Translations under genes and position numbers: made by a program | Source: a virus | Virus record (IMG/VR): IMGVR_UViG_3300037246_003066 | Span: 1 to 35,812 of that record | Length of the DNA: 35,812 nucleotides | Direction: 5' to 3' (one strand) | Notes under the pieces: generated by a model | What the model saw: the letters and a program-made list of their open reading frames with translations, nothing else | Database searches by the model: none | Told to the model about the DNA's origin: nothing | Shown here: positions 21,282 through 28,695 of the stretch, one piece after another | Numbering within the stretch: the first letter of the stretch is position 1 | Layout: each line of letters begins with the position of its first letter

Positions 21282-21397
21282 CCTGGCTGATGTGGAGGAA
21301 GGGGGAATTCGAGGATTATGAACCGACCCGCGCGGATATCGAACTTTACGAAAGGGAACTGGTAGTCAGCTATGATTACACAAGTTACTATAACTGA
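21252..21397 (+). other. A9 slippery tract and -1 frame extension
   Basis: In frame the codons are AAA AAA AAA GAG TCT, ending at TGA 21279-21281. One base back the frame continues from AGA 21260 through RRWLTWLMWRKGEFEDYEPT and on to YDYTSYYN, stopping at TGA 21395-21397 inside the next gene. An independent start at ATG 21290 has no good ribosome site, which favours slippage. A homopolymer error is the alternative. Confidence 0.5.
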
Positions 21398-21878
21398 GAT
21401 CGGGATGCCGGAGGCAATGTTCAAAGGGAAGGATGTATTCGGAAAAAAAATAGTTAAGCCGGTATTGAAACAACTGATAAAGATTTGGCATGAAAAATAT
21501 ATGCCGAGACATTTCAGGAGCGGGGCGCCCACTAAATATAAATATCGCCGGCGAAAACCGGAGAGTATGAGACGAAAACAGATACTCGCCCGGACACTTG
21601 GCAGATCGAATTTGCCGTTGGTCTTTACTGGCAGATTGCGGCGAGAGGTTAGCCAGACAATAAAGGTGGTTGGTACGAAAGCGGGTGCCAGGGGGACGCT
21701 AAAAGGGCCGCGGTATTTGTATAGGTATAGTAAGGGGGGCGCTCGGCCGCATCTGGCCGGTGAGATTACGACGGTAAGCGCCGATGAGATGGCCGAGCAG
21801 CTTAAATGGATAGAGCAGGAAACACTTAAACGGATTAACTGGGATAAGACAAAAAAGGTTGTGAAGATAAGGAAATGA
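21372..21878 (+). CDS. Tail or head-tail morphogenesis protein (virion morphogenesis-like)
   Basis: A 168-residue very basic protein. Its first half has KPVLKQLIKIWHEKYMPRHF, then KYKYRRRKPESMRRK, the H-F ... Y-x-Y-x-x-R pattern seen in phage virion-morphogenesis and HK97 gp10-like tail-completion proteins, followed by LPLVFTGRLRREV, where those families have L-V-x-T-G-x-L. It ends in a Lys-rich tail. Such proteins join or complete the tail. The start at 21372 overlaps the frameshift extension, and its stop lies 1 nt before the tape measure ATG. Confidence 0.6.
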   Translation: MITQVTITEIGMPEAMFKGKDVFGKKIVKPVLKQLIKIWHEKYMPRHFRSGAPTKYKYRRRKPESMRRKQILARTLGRSNLPLVFTGRLRREVSQTIKVVGTKAGARGTLKGPRYLYRYSKGGARPHLAGEITTVSADEMAEQLKWIEQETLKRINWDKTKKVVKIRK

Positions 21879-21879
21879 G

Positions 21880-23652
21880 ATGGGGTCGGCAAAGATAGAA
21901 TATGTTGCTGATGTGGCTAAAGTTGTTCAGGCGATGGACCGGATCATCGAGAAGCAGGTGAAGGTTCGACGCGGGGCTGAAGGTGTGGCAACGTCGGGAA
22001 GGAAGGCGGGGGATGAGATGGCCAAGGGGACGAAGAAGGGGACTGAGGAATTGTCTTCGATGGAGAAGGTGGGGAAAAGGGTTACCGATGGGCTTAAAAC
22101 CTATCTGGGGGCTGCGATGGGGATCGCAGGGGTGGCGAAGGCGTGGTCGTTTGTTAATGCGGAGATAAGGAAGGTGGCTGAGGCGCAAAGTATGTTGGCT
22201 ATGACCGGGAAGGAATATAACCGGGTATCGTTGCAACTGGCTAACCAGATGGGGCAGGCAAGGACTAATGTGGGACAAAGGCTATCGGCGGATGTGCTGG
22301 AATCGATACAGAAGGCGGGTAGATTCGGGGCGGATTGGCAGAGGGGAAAGGCGGCGGGGATTGCGGCGCATGTGGCGTTTGGGATACCGGGACAATTGCT
22401 GGCTGGGGAGGCGTTGGATATTGCGAAAGTGGGGGCTGAATTTGCGGGGTATAAAGGTATCGGTGCCGAAGAGACCGGGGGAATGTTTAAGGTACTCAAA
22501 CAGGCGGGGGTGACTGGAAAGATGGGAGCTGCTCGGCGGATGAGGCAGTTTGCGATGGCTTATGAGGCGGCGCTGAGTGTGGACCCATCGGCTAATATAG
22601 GGGGGATTGTGCGATTTATCGGGGAATATGTTAAAGGGGGCGGGACGTTTGAGATGGGGCTGGGGCGGTTTGGTGAGGCGATAGTGGGGACTGGAAGTGA
22701 GCAGGAGGCGGCGCAACGGTCCAGGCAGATGGTGATGATAATGCGTGGGGAGAAGATGCAGGCGACGCTTGCGGAGCGGATGGGGTTGGTGGAACCGTTG
22801 CCAGAGATGGTAGGGACCGGTAAAAAGGCAAAGGCTGAGAGGAAAAAAGCTGAGAAAGAACGGGCTAAGGAGTTGGTAAGATTGTTTTCGGCGATTCCGA
22901 TGGATGTTCGGATGGAACAATTTGGCGAATTTGCTGCGGGGGCCACTGAGACGCAATTGAAAGAGGCTGGGGTTGCAGATCGGCGGCTTGGGTGGGTGAT
23001 GGGGTTGTATGGTAAGGGTGGGTTTGCGAATATTATGAAGGAAAAACAAAGATTGATGGGGGCGACCGGTCAGCAGTTGCTGGATGAATTGGCTGAGTTT
23101 GGTGGGACATTTCAGGCGGCGGAGATGTTGGATGAGACAAAGGCGGCTTTGCTTGAGGGGAGGATAGGACGGAAGATTACGCTTGGTGAAACGAAAATGG
23201 GTGTATATCGGGCGATGCACAAGAGGCATATTGCTGGTGAGGAGGTATTACCATATTTTCGGCATGCGCCCGTTGCACATTTTGAAGATTGGTTGTGGAG
23301 AGAAAAGGGTGAGGTGCAGATAGTAGCTTATAGAACGATGGAGAAAAGACTAGAGAGGATTAAGAAGGCTTCTATTGATACCGGCGGTTTTTGGGGGACT
23401 GAGTGGAGGGGTGCCGGTACAGAGGCGGGCAGATTGTATGGTGAGGCTGTAGGATATCTTCCTACGATTAGTCCGGCTAATCTTGATCCTTTGACGCCGC
23501 GGGAAGTGGGGAAGATGGAGGAATATTTGGTGGTGTTGGAGGCGATGGTGGATGAACTTAAGAAAAATACGGATGCGATGAAAAAGAATACTGATGGGAA
23601 AGAGGAGGGGATGAGGATGAATGTGATGGATCCGGATGCTAATGTGGAATGA
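21880..23652 (+). CDS. Tape measure protein
   Basis: A 590-residue protein rich in Ala, Gly, Met, Glu and Lys. The first 70 residues are helical and Lys-rich, including ADVAKVVQAMDRIIEKQVKV as is common at tape measure N-termini. A Gly/Ala-rich segment (LGAAMGIAGVAKAWSFVNAE) may be a membrane-active stretch. Long helices follow (SMLAMTGKEYNRVSLQLANQ; AKAERKKAEKERAKELVRLF), and the end is a coiled EAMVDELKKNTDAMKKNTD. It is the longest gene between tube and baseplate genes, at the expected place. If one residue spans 1.5 A the tail would be short, around 85-90 nm. GAAATGAG precedes ATG 21880. Confidence 0.8.
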   Translation: MGSAKIEYVADVAKVVQAMDRIIEKQVKVRRGAEGVATSGRKAGDEMAKGTKKGTEELSSMEKVGKRVTDGLKTYLGAAMGIAGVAKAWSFVNAEIRKVAEAQSMLAMTGKEYNRVSLQLANQMGQARTNVGQRLSADVLESIQKAGRFGADWQRGKAAGIAAHVAFGIPGQLLAGEALDIAKVGAEFAGYKGIGAEETGGMFKVLKQAGVTGKMGAARRMRQFAMAYEAALSVDPSANIGGIVRFIGEYVKGGGTFEMGLGRFGEAIVGTGSEQEAAQRSRQMVMIMRGEKMQATLAERMGLVEPLPEMVGTGKKAKAERKKAEKERAKELVRLFSAIPMDVRMEQFGEFAAGATETQLKEAGVADRRLGWVMGLYGKGGFANIMKEKQRLMGATGQQLLDELAEFGGTFQAAEMLDETKAALLEGRIGRKITLGETKMGVYRAMHKRHIAGEEVLPYFRHAPVAHFEDWLWREKGEVQIVAYRTMEKRLERIKKASIDTGGFWGTEWRGAGTEAGRLYGEAVGYLPTISPANLDPLTPREVGKMEEYLVVLEAMVDELKKNTDAMKKNTDGKEEGMRMNVMDPDANVE

Positions 23653-23667
23653 GGATTGGATGCGAAG

Positions 23668-24057
23668 ATGAGTAGTATAGCTGGTTATACAATGTTTTTT
23701 GTGGGTGGGAAGCTGGCTCGGATGGGCGAGAAGGTTGTTGATATTAGTCGGGATGGGGTGGATGGTCATGCTTTCAAATTGATGTCGTTGAAGTCGGCGC
23801 CCAGTGTGATCCATACGTTTCGGGATTTCGATAGTGCGGGGGCGGCGGCGACGGCGATATTGGCATATAAGACGCTGCAGGGGGCTGCGGTTACGGTGGT
23901 CGATGAGGTTGGGTTTACTGATAATAATGTGGTGGTCAGGCGGGTGGATGCTACTGTGACGAAATTTACCGGGACGGCGGTGGGGGGGTTTGCCAGTGCG
24001 GCGAGTGGTAGGGTGGTTGTGAGGGCGCGGTGGTTGTTGCAGACAACGCAGGTGTAA
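23668..24057 (+). CDS. Small tail/baseplate protein
   Basis: About 129 residues from ATG 23668 (TTG 23656 also in frame). Beta-rich: KLARMGEKVVDISRDGVDGH has the G-x-D-G-H type turn seen in small tail-tip proteins; then a VIHTFRDFDSAGAAATAILA segment and VRRVDATVTKF and VVVRARWLLQ strands. No Cys, no signal peptide. It directly follows the tape measure and precedes a large baseplate gene, the place of distal tail-type proteins, though it is much smaller than a standard Dit. Family not named. Confidence 0.55.
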   Translation: MSSIAGYTMFFVGGKLARMGEKVVDISRDGVDGHAFKLMSLKSAPSVIHTFRDFDSAGAAATAILAYKTLQGAAVTVVDEVGFTDNNVVVRRVDATVTKFTGTAVGGFASAASGRVVVRARWLLQTTQV

Positions 24058-24059
24058 GT

Positions 24060-24210
24060 GGCAAGGGGTGCCAAGGGGCACAGGTGGCAGGCACCAGGCA
24101 ATAGGGAAGAGAAGAAAGAAGAAGATGGATCCCCGATCGAGCCGGGGATGACAAACGAAGATGGATCCCCGATCAGGTCGGGGATGACAATTAAACAAGA
24201 TGGATGACAG
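24060..24210 (+). repeat. Repeat cluster with two palindromes
   Basis: GGCAAGGGGTGCCAAGGGGC module, a CAGGTGGCAGGCACCAGGCA stretch that itself has self-complementary parts, and palindromes at 24124-24153 and 24160-24189 spaced 36 nt apart. A collapsed copy (GATGGATGACAG) follows at 24200. Confidence 0.9.
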
Positions 24211-24229
24211 ATGAGATAAGTGAGATGAG

Positions 24230-26275
24230 ATGGCATCGTCTATTAGTGAATTTCAGAGGCCGGATGTTTGGGTTCGCAGGAAATGGGCGGACCCGTGGGA
24301 ATTGGCGCCGCTGCTCAATGCGCTGGGGAGTATAGATGTTGGGGGGCCGGGGGTTGGGACCGCTACCTTTTTATGGGAGTATGGCCGGCGGTCGATCGAA
24401 GGGAATCCGACGCTGTTTGCTGCGCCGCCGTTTGCGTATCTGGGCTGGTTTGTGCAGATACGGGCGATCGAAAATGAAGAGGTGATCGAGCTTTGGACCG
24501 GGCGGTTTGTGGCCGATATGTTGAAGATCGATGGGGCGGTTAGTGATGTTGCTACCGGTAGGCAGATTTATCAGGCGGTGGATCTGGGGTATTTGCTGGA
24601 CCGGACAATTGTTCGAGATGCCAAGGCGATTCAAAATGGACGCGAAGTGCAGATCGATCGGGTGCCTAAGATGAATAAATCTACCGATCGGGGGTATAGT
24701 GAGATCGGGAACCGGTCGATTACGCGCGATGAAGATGGGATATATCGGTATTCGAGGGATGGGGCGCAGTGGTCGCATCAGCAGTTTTTGGCGATGTTGC
24801 TTTGGGATCATCGGCCGGGTGGGATACAGTTCGAGTTGACGGGGCAGGATTCGATGCTGGATTCGATCGCGTCCAGCGGGCGGGTTGAGGGGCTTACGCT
24901 GCGGAGTCTGCTGGATAGCCTGATTAGCCGGCAGAGAGGGTTTGTGTGGAAGATCGCGAAGGTCGGGTTCGATAGAGAGCCGATAATAGGAATCGAGGTG
25001 GCGACTGTTTTCGATGAGGAAATAACGGTGGGGGATGTTACGCTTAGCCCTAACCCGAATATAATCGAACTTGAGCTGGGGAATGTGCATACAACCGAAC
25101 AGTTGCAGTTGGAATTGTTGGATGTTAATAGTTTCGATGAGGTTCGGGTGAGGGGCGGTTTGGTATTAACCTGTTTTACGATCAATAAAAATACATTCGA
25201 GAAGGGATGGACCGGTCAAGAGGAAACCTATTATAAGGATGCGGCGAAAAATGTGGCTGAGTATGGTGAGATGGACGAAGAGGAGAAAATCACGTTAAAC
25301 GATGGGTATCGATCGCAGGATAGATTTCGGCAGGTGTATCGGCAGTGGCGGATGCCGGTGAACTGGGATTGGGATGTTGAGAATTTCAATGTTAATCCGG
25401 CGACCGATACGGAAGGTGGGTTGGTGGTGGACGTTGTCGATGGCGAAGATGTGATTGAATATGAAAAGGGGGATTACTTTAACGATGGGAAGGTGTTCGA
25501 GAAGAATTTGCCGCTTAAGACAGGATGGGATTATACAGGTAGCTCACCGGTGGATCGGCTGCCGCCGGATACGGTATCGGAGTATAGTACGCCGATGGTG
25601 TGGGTGGAATATGGTGGGAAGTATCGCAAGGTTAGCAGGCTATCGGAGGTGGTGGTCGATGATGATAATAACAGGGCTGCATCGTGTAGCGTTACGTTGC
25701 TTAATAAAATGATGGGATTCGAGCTTTCGGCGTCGCCTGGGCATGAGTTTGCGGATGGGCATTTCGATGGGGCGGAGCCGGCAGGGACGCCGACGGTGTT
25801 TGACTGGGAGGATATAATTGCTACTGTGGCGGTTCGGACCGATCAGAGGGTGGAGGTGGTGGTTGAGGCGGATGAGCCGATTGCGGGGGGGACTGATAGG
25901 ACGCTGGTGATCGATTTGCCATACGCACAGCTTTGGTATATAGCGCCCGAGACGGTTGTGGGGGTCGATGCTGAGGGGGCAAAGGAGGTATTTGGCGGGG
26001 ATGATAATATACTGAGAGACGATAAGGAGTTGCTGGAGTCGGTGGCGGCTGCGGCCATCGCGTGGTATGGGAAGCAAAGACAGACGCTGAGCGTGACTGT
26101 GCAATTTCTGACGGTTGGGGCGAAGGTGGGGGATCTGGTGCGGTCGGTGTCGGCGGGGCCGGCGGTGTATGATGAGGTTAATACGGTGGTTACGCAGGTT
26201 GTGCATGATTATATAAATGGGGCAACAACCGTAGTTACTAATTATAAGGAGCTGGACTTTGCCTCGATCAGATAA
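24230..26275 (+). CDS. Large baseplate or tail-tip hub protein
   Basis: A 681-residue protein with no signal peptide. The beginning (FQRPDVWVRRKWADPWELAP) and FGYL-like AAPPFAYLGWFVQIRAIENE region, followed by a predicted hub-type beta fold, resemble large tail-tip proteins. Middle segments include LRSLLDSLISRQRGFVWKI, typical of hub domains, and a long acidic region (LVVDVVDGEDVIEYEKGDYF). The C-terminal third (VAVRTDQRVEVVVEADEPIA; LSVTVQFLTVGAKVGDLVRS) looks like further hub-type beta domains ending TVVTQVVHDYINGATTVV. Length and place after tape measure fit the central tail-tip protein. No lytic catalytic motif was seen. Its end overlaps the next gene. Confidence 0.65.
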   Translation: MASSISEFQRPDVWVRRKWADPWELAPLLNALGSIDVGGPGVGTATFLWEYGRRSIEGNPTLFAAPPFAYLGWFVQIRAIENEEVIELWTGRFVADMLKIDGAVSDVATGRQIYQAVDLGYLLDRTIVRDAKAIQNGREVQIDRVPKMNKSTDRGYSEIGNRSITRDEDGIYRYSRDGAQWSHQQFLAMLLWDHRPGGIQFELTGQDSMLDSIASSGRVEGLTLRSLLDSLISRQRGFVWKIAKVGFDREPIIGIEVATVFDEEITVGDVTLSPNPNIIELELGNVHTTEQLQLELLDVNSFDEVRVRGGLVLTCFTINKNTFEKGWTGQEETYYKDAAKNVAEYGEMDEEEKITLNDGYRSQDRFRQVYRQWRMPVNWDWDVENFNVNPATDTEGGLVVDVVDGEDVIEYEKGDYFNDGKVFEKNLPLKTGWDYTGSSPVDRLPPDTVSEYSTPMVWVEYGGKYRKVSRLSEVVVDDDNNRAASCSVTLLNKMMGFELSASPGHEFADGHFDGAEPAGTPTVFDWEDIIATVAVRTDQRVEVVVEADEPIAGGTDRTLVIDLPYAQLWYIAPETVVGVDAEGAKEVFGGDDNILRDDKELLESVAAAAIAWYGKQRQTLSVTVQFLTVGAKVGDLVRSVSAGPAVYDEVNTVVTQVVHDYINGATTVVTNYKELDFASIR

Positions 26276-26708
26276 GCGAATGCAGTCGGCTATGGTCGGT
26301 GGGGGTGGGGCCGGTATGGGTACGGATGGGGCCGGGTCGCTGGCGGAGGATGTTACAAAGCTGCAGGAGGAGTCGAGTGGCAGGCTGGTCGAGGCGGCTG
26401 TTACGGGGATCGGGCGATCGGTCGGGCTGCGGGTTGCGCGGGTGGTCGATGATGCGACGGGTGGGGGTTATTATAATTGTCAACTGCAGAAACTTTCCGA
26501 GAGCAACTGGGAGAGTAATACGGATCCGTTTGCGAGTAATGAGAGTGCACAGATCGTTGTTTTGAATATTCCGGAGGCTGGTAAAACTGATAGTCATCAG
26601 TTGGAAGCGGATGATAAAATGTTTGTATGGCGGCAGATTGACGATGGTGACCCGGCGAAGATGAGGTGGATTGGGGTTGAGATTAATTTTATAAAGAGGT
26701 GTGTGTGA
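26259..26708 (+). CDS. Hypothetical tail-region protein
   Basis: About 149 residues. TTG 26259 has GGAG 6 nt upstream (26249-26252) inside the previous gene; ATG 26280 is an alternative start without a comparable site. The N-terminus is a flexible Gly/Met-rich segment (MVGGGGAGMGTDGAG), then a helix (LAEDVTKLQEESSGRLVEAA) and a beta domain with GGGYYNCQLQKL and a final MRWIGVEINFIKR. Proteins of this kind lie between hub and fibre genes in many siphoviruses. No family recognised. Confidence 0.55.
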   Translation: MPRSDKRMQSAMVGGGGAGMGTDGAGSLAEDVTKLQEESSGRLVEAAVTGIGRSVGLRVARVVDDATGGGYYNCQLQKLSESNWESNTDPFASNESAQIVVLNIPEAGKTDSHQLEADDKMFVWRQIDDGDPAKMRWIGVEINFIKRCV

Positions 26709-26786
26709 AAAAAAGAAGGCATCAGGCAGCAGGCAATAGGCACTAGAAGAAAGAGAAGATGGATTCCTGCCTTCGCAGGAATGACA
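26709..26786 (+). repeat. GGCAGCAGGCAATAGGCA tract and one palindrome
   Basis: ATCAGGCAGCAGGCAATAGG resembles the CAGGCACCAGGCAATAGG stretch at 24089-24106. The palindrome 26758-26786 has arms TTCCTGC/GCAGGAA, a variant in which both arms have changed together compared with the common CCCCG/CGGGG form. Confidence 0.85.
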
Positions 26787-26802
26787 GAGAAAGAAATTAA
26801 CG

Positions 26803-27471
26803 ATGGCGACGCATACGGTAAATGGCTGTAAATTAGACGATGGGACGTTTGAGTTTGAGGATACGGAAACCGGATGCGAAGGGGTTACGGTTACCGGGTG
26901 CATGGTGGATAGCGGTGAGCATAAAGGGGAAGTGGAGATAACGCACGATTATCCTGAAGGTTGTTCGGTGGATGAGTATGCGTGTTTTGATTCGGTGACT
27001 GGGAAATGGAAATTTGAGGTGGATGATGAATGTTGCGAAGAAGAAGGGGCGTGTGAACCAACGTGCAGCGAAGAAGATTGTGGATGTACAAATGCTCCTT
27101 GTTGTTATGCTGTAGAATATATGAACCAAGATACGCCTGAGCCTGTATTTGGATATGTAAAATGGGTAGAATTCGCAGAGGGAGGTTGTTGTTGGTTTGG
27201 GTGGGTAACAGACGGCGAAGGAGTTGCTCCAATTATTCTGGAATGTAATAATAACAATGATGAGTTTCGATGGGTATTTAATACAATAAGCTCACCCAGC
27301 GTTCTAACTTGCGGGGAAGTGGGTCTTGAATATGTTGAGTGTGATGGAGATGGTTATGAAGTAGATTTTACTTGCGATGATGGAGGAAGTTTTTCTTGTG
27401 ATGCGGGCTCTCTTTTTGAATCTGTAACTTTTACTCCAGATGATAGTTGTAATAGTGAATTTGAACCATAA
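26803..27471 (+). CDS. Cys-rich acidic protein
   Basis: A 222-residue protein with 21 Cys (almost 10 percent) and many Asp and Glu. Cys pairs and clusters include ECCEEEGACEPTCSEEDCGC then TNAPCC, and GGCCWFGW. No signal peptide is visible, though disulfides are plausible in virions. N-terminal residues 1-75 contain two similar blocks (VNGCKLDDGTFEFEDTETGC and VTGCMVDSGEHKGEVEITHD), suggesting a small repeated domain. From about 27050 on, the DNA is more A+T rich than the tail genes, as in the next gene. I do not know the family; position suggests a tail-associated or host-interaction protein. Confidence 0.65.
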   Translation: MATHTVNGCKLDDGTFEFEDTETGCEGVTVTGCMVDSGEHKGEVEITHDYPEGCSVDEYACFDSVTGKWKFEVDDECCEEEGACEPTCSEEDCGCTNAPCCYAVEYMNQDTPEPVFGYVKWVEFAEGGCCWFGWVTDGEGVAPIILECNNNNDEFRWVFNTISSPSVLTCGEVGLEYVECDGDGYEVDFTCDDGGSFSCDAGSLFESVTFTPDDSCNSEFEP

Positions 27472-28066
27472 TATTAAATGTAATTATTTGGTTGGCCGTC
27501 GTTGTTTATTGAAAACAGCATTTACAAGCGAGGCTTTTGCTACGCCGCAATTTTGCCGTGATGTTTGTGGCACAAATGATCCGATCAGGCAAAAAGAAAT
27601 GCTAAAAACGCATGGTCTTGTTGTTGATAACTTGCCATATCCTACAACGTTGAAAAAAGCGCATACACACAAAAAAGAATGTGGAGCACAAAAACAAAAA
27701 GCCGAGCGGCAAAAGCTACTTGACCAATTACCAAAAGGCGTAGCTCTCACTGTAAATCTGAAACGACACTTAAAGCAAATTGCTGTTCACTACGTCAAAA
27801 CACGAGAATATTATGTTTCCGATGAACACGAAAAAGCCAGGTTAGCAAAATGCGATAAATGCCCGGATGGAAAAATGGTTGTTAAAGATGGTGTGATGCG
27901 ATGTGCACTCAGAACATGCGGTTGTTATTTGGACAACCCGAGTAATCGTCCGGTGTTGGAAGGCAAAGCAAAGTATTGGGCAACGCCTTGCGATAACGGG
28001 CATTGGGATGGGATAGATGAGGTGATGAGGGGTGGCGGGAAAGAGAAGATGGATCCCCGATCGTAG
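27440..28066 (+). CDS. Cys-rich protein with C-terminal zinc-binding-like module
   Basis: Up to 208 residues. The start is unsure: ATG 27440 overlaps the previous gene by 32 nt. N-terminal Cys (KCNYLVGRRC, then FCRDVCG) are followed by a basic, Lys/Gln-rich helix, and the end has CDKCPDG, MRCALRTCGCYL and PCDNGHWD. This C-terminal pattern (C-x2-C, then C-x4-C-x-C, then C-x-x-G-x-W) recurs in phage proteins near tail fibre genes, probably binding zinc. The last residues KEKMDPRS come from the repeat that follows. A+T content is higher than in the surrounding genes, which suggests this and the preceding gene arrived together. Confidence 0.6.
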   Translation: MIVVIVNLNHNIKCNYLVGRRCLLKTAFTSEAFATPQFCRDVCGTNDPIRQKEMLKTHGLVVDNLPYPTTLKKAHTHKKECGAQKQKAERQKLLDQLPKGVALTVNLKRHLKQIAVHYVKTREYYVSDEHEKARLAKCDKCPDGKMVVKDGVMRCALRTCGCYLDNPSNRPVLEGKAKYWATPCDNGHWDGIDEVMRGGGKEKMDPRS

Positions 28067-28187
28067 TCGGGGATGACAGACGAAGATGGATCCCCGGTCG
28101 TGGCCGAGGATGACAAACGAAGATGGATCCCCGATCGTAGTCGGGGATGACAAACGAAGATGGATCCCTGCCTGCGCAGGGATGACG
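28048..28187 (+). repeat. Four tandem palindromes
   Basis: Copies at 28048-28078, 28085-28115, 28122-28152 and 28159-28187, separated by GACGAA or AACGAA with a strict 37-nt period. Arms differ from copy to copy (CGATCG..., CGGTCG..., TGCCTGC...) and each keeps its own pairing. Confidence 0.95.
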
Positions 28188-28192
28188 GAATT

Positions 28193-28573
28193 ATGGAATA
28201 TATTAAGAAAAAGGTGATTGTTGGTTTTTCGGTGGTGGTCGCTACTTACCAGGTTGGTGACTGGGGGCAGGTGCATACTAATGGGGGGGATGGTGAGATT
28301 AACTGGGATACGCCGGTTGGGCCAAAGGTGCTGCTGATAACTCCGCAGACGCAGATCGCGGGGGGGATAGCTGCTATAAAGGTGACGGTACGTGTTGATG
28401 TGCCCGGGACGTGGCGGTTCGGGGTGAAGGTGTGGGATAAATATAACAACGTACAGGTGGGTGATTCGATCGAAGAGAGTGAGTATATCGATATGGTGCC
28501 GTTGTATCCGGCGGGGATGAGCGGGGAGAGCTATGATTATGAAGAAAGTGAACTGGTATTGGCGTTAATTTAA
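28193..28573 (+). CDS. Hypothetical beta-sandwich protein
   Basis: A 126-residue protein from ATG 28193; the open frame goes back into the repeat (MDPCLRRDDGI from 28160), which is probably not used. The sequence is beta-rich: GFSVVVATYQVGDWGQ, the KVLLITPQTQIAGGIAAIKV segment, GTWRFGVKVWDKYNNVQVGD and a Glu-rich end YDYEESELVLALI. It resembles Ig-like or carbohydrate-binding-like modules of tail appendages, but no family can be named. Lying between the Cys-rich and spike genes, it is probably part of the appendage set. Confidence 0.55.
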   Translation: MEYIKKKVIVGFSVVVATYQVGDWGQVHTNGGDGEINWDTPVGPKVLLITPQTQIAGGIAAIKVTVRVDVPGTWRFGVKVWDKYNNVQVGDSIEESEYIDMVPLYPAGMSGESYDYEESELVLALI

Positions 28574-28580
28574 CCATAGG

Positions 28581-28680
28581 GTGGCAAGGGCCACTGCCTA
28601 ATAGAAGAGAAGATGGATCCCCGCTTTCGCGAGGATGACAATAGAAGAAAGATGGATCCCCGATCGAGTCGGGGATGACA
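28581..28680 (+). repeat. GGCAAGGGCC unit and two palindromes before the spike gene
   Basis: GGCAAGGGCCACTGCC, linker TAATAGAAGAGAA, a palindrome with arms CGCTTTCGCG at 28612-28640 and another with arms CGATCGAGTCGG at 28651-28680. AAGGAG of the spike gene starts directly afterwards. Confidence 0.95.
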
Positions 28681-28695
28681 GAAAGGAGCAACGTA

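Noticed and set aside
24230-26275. Endolysin or peptidase domain in the tail hub
   Set aside because: No NlpC/P60, M23 or lysozyme catalytic motif could be seen; no lysin was found anywhere in the window.
28048-28187. Tandem palindromes as a CRISPR array
   Set aside because: The intervals between copies are only 6 nt and identical (AACGAA or GACGAA), so there are no spacers, and no cas gene is nearby.
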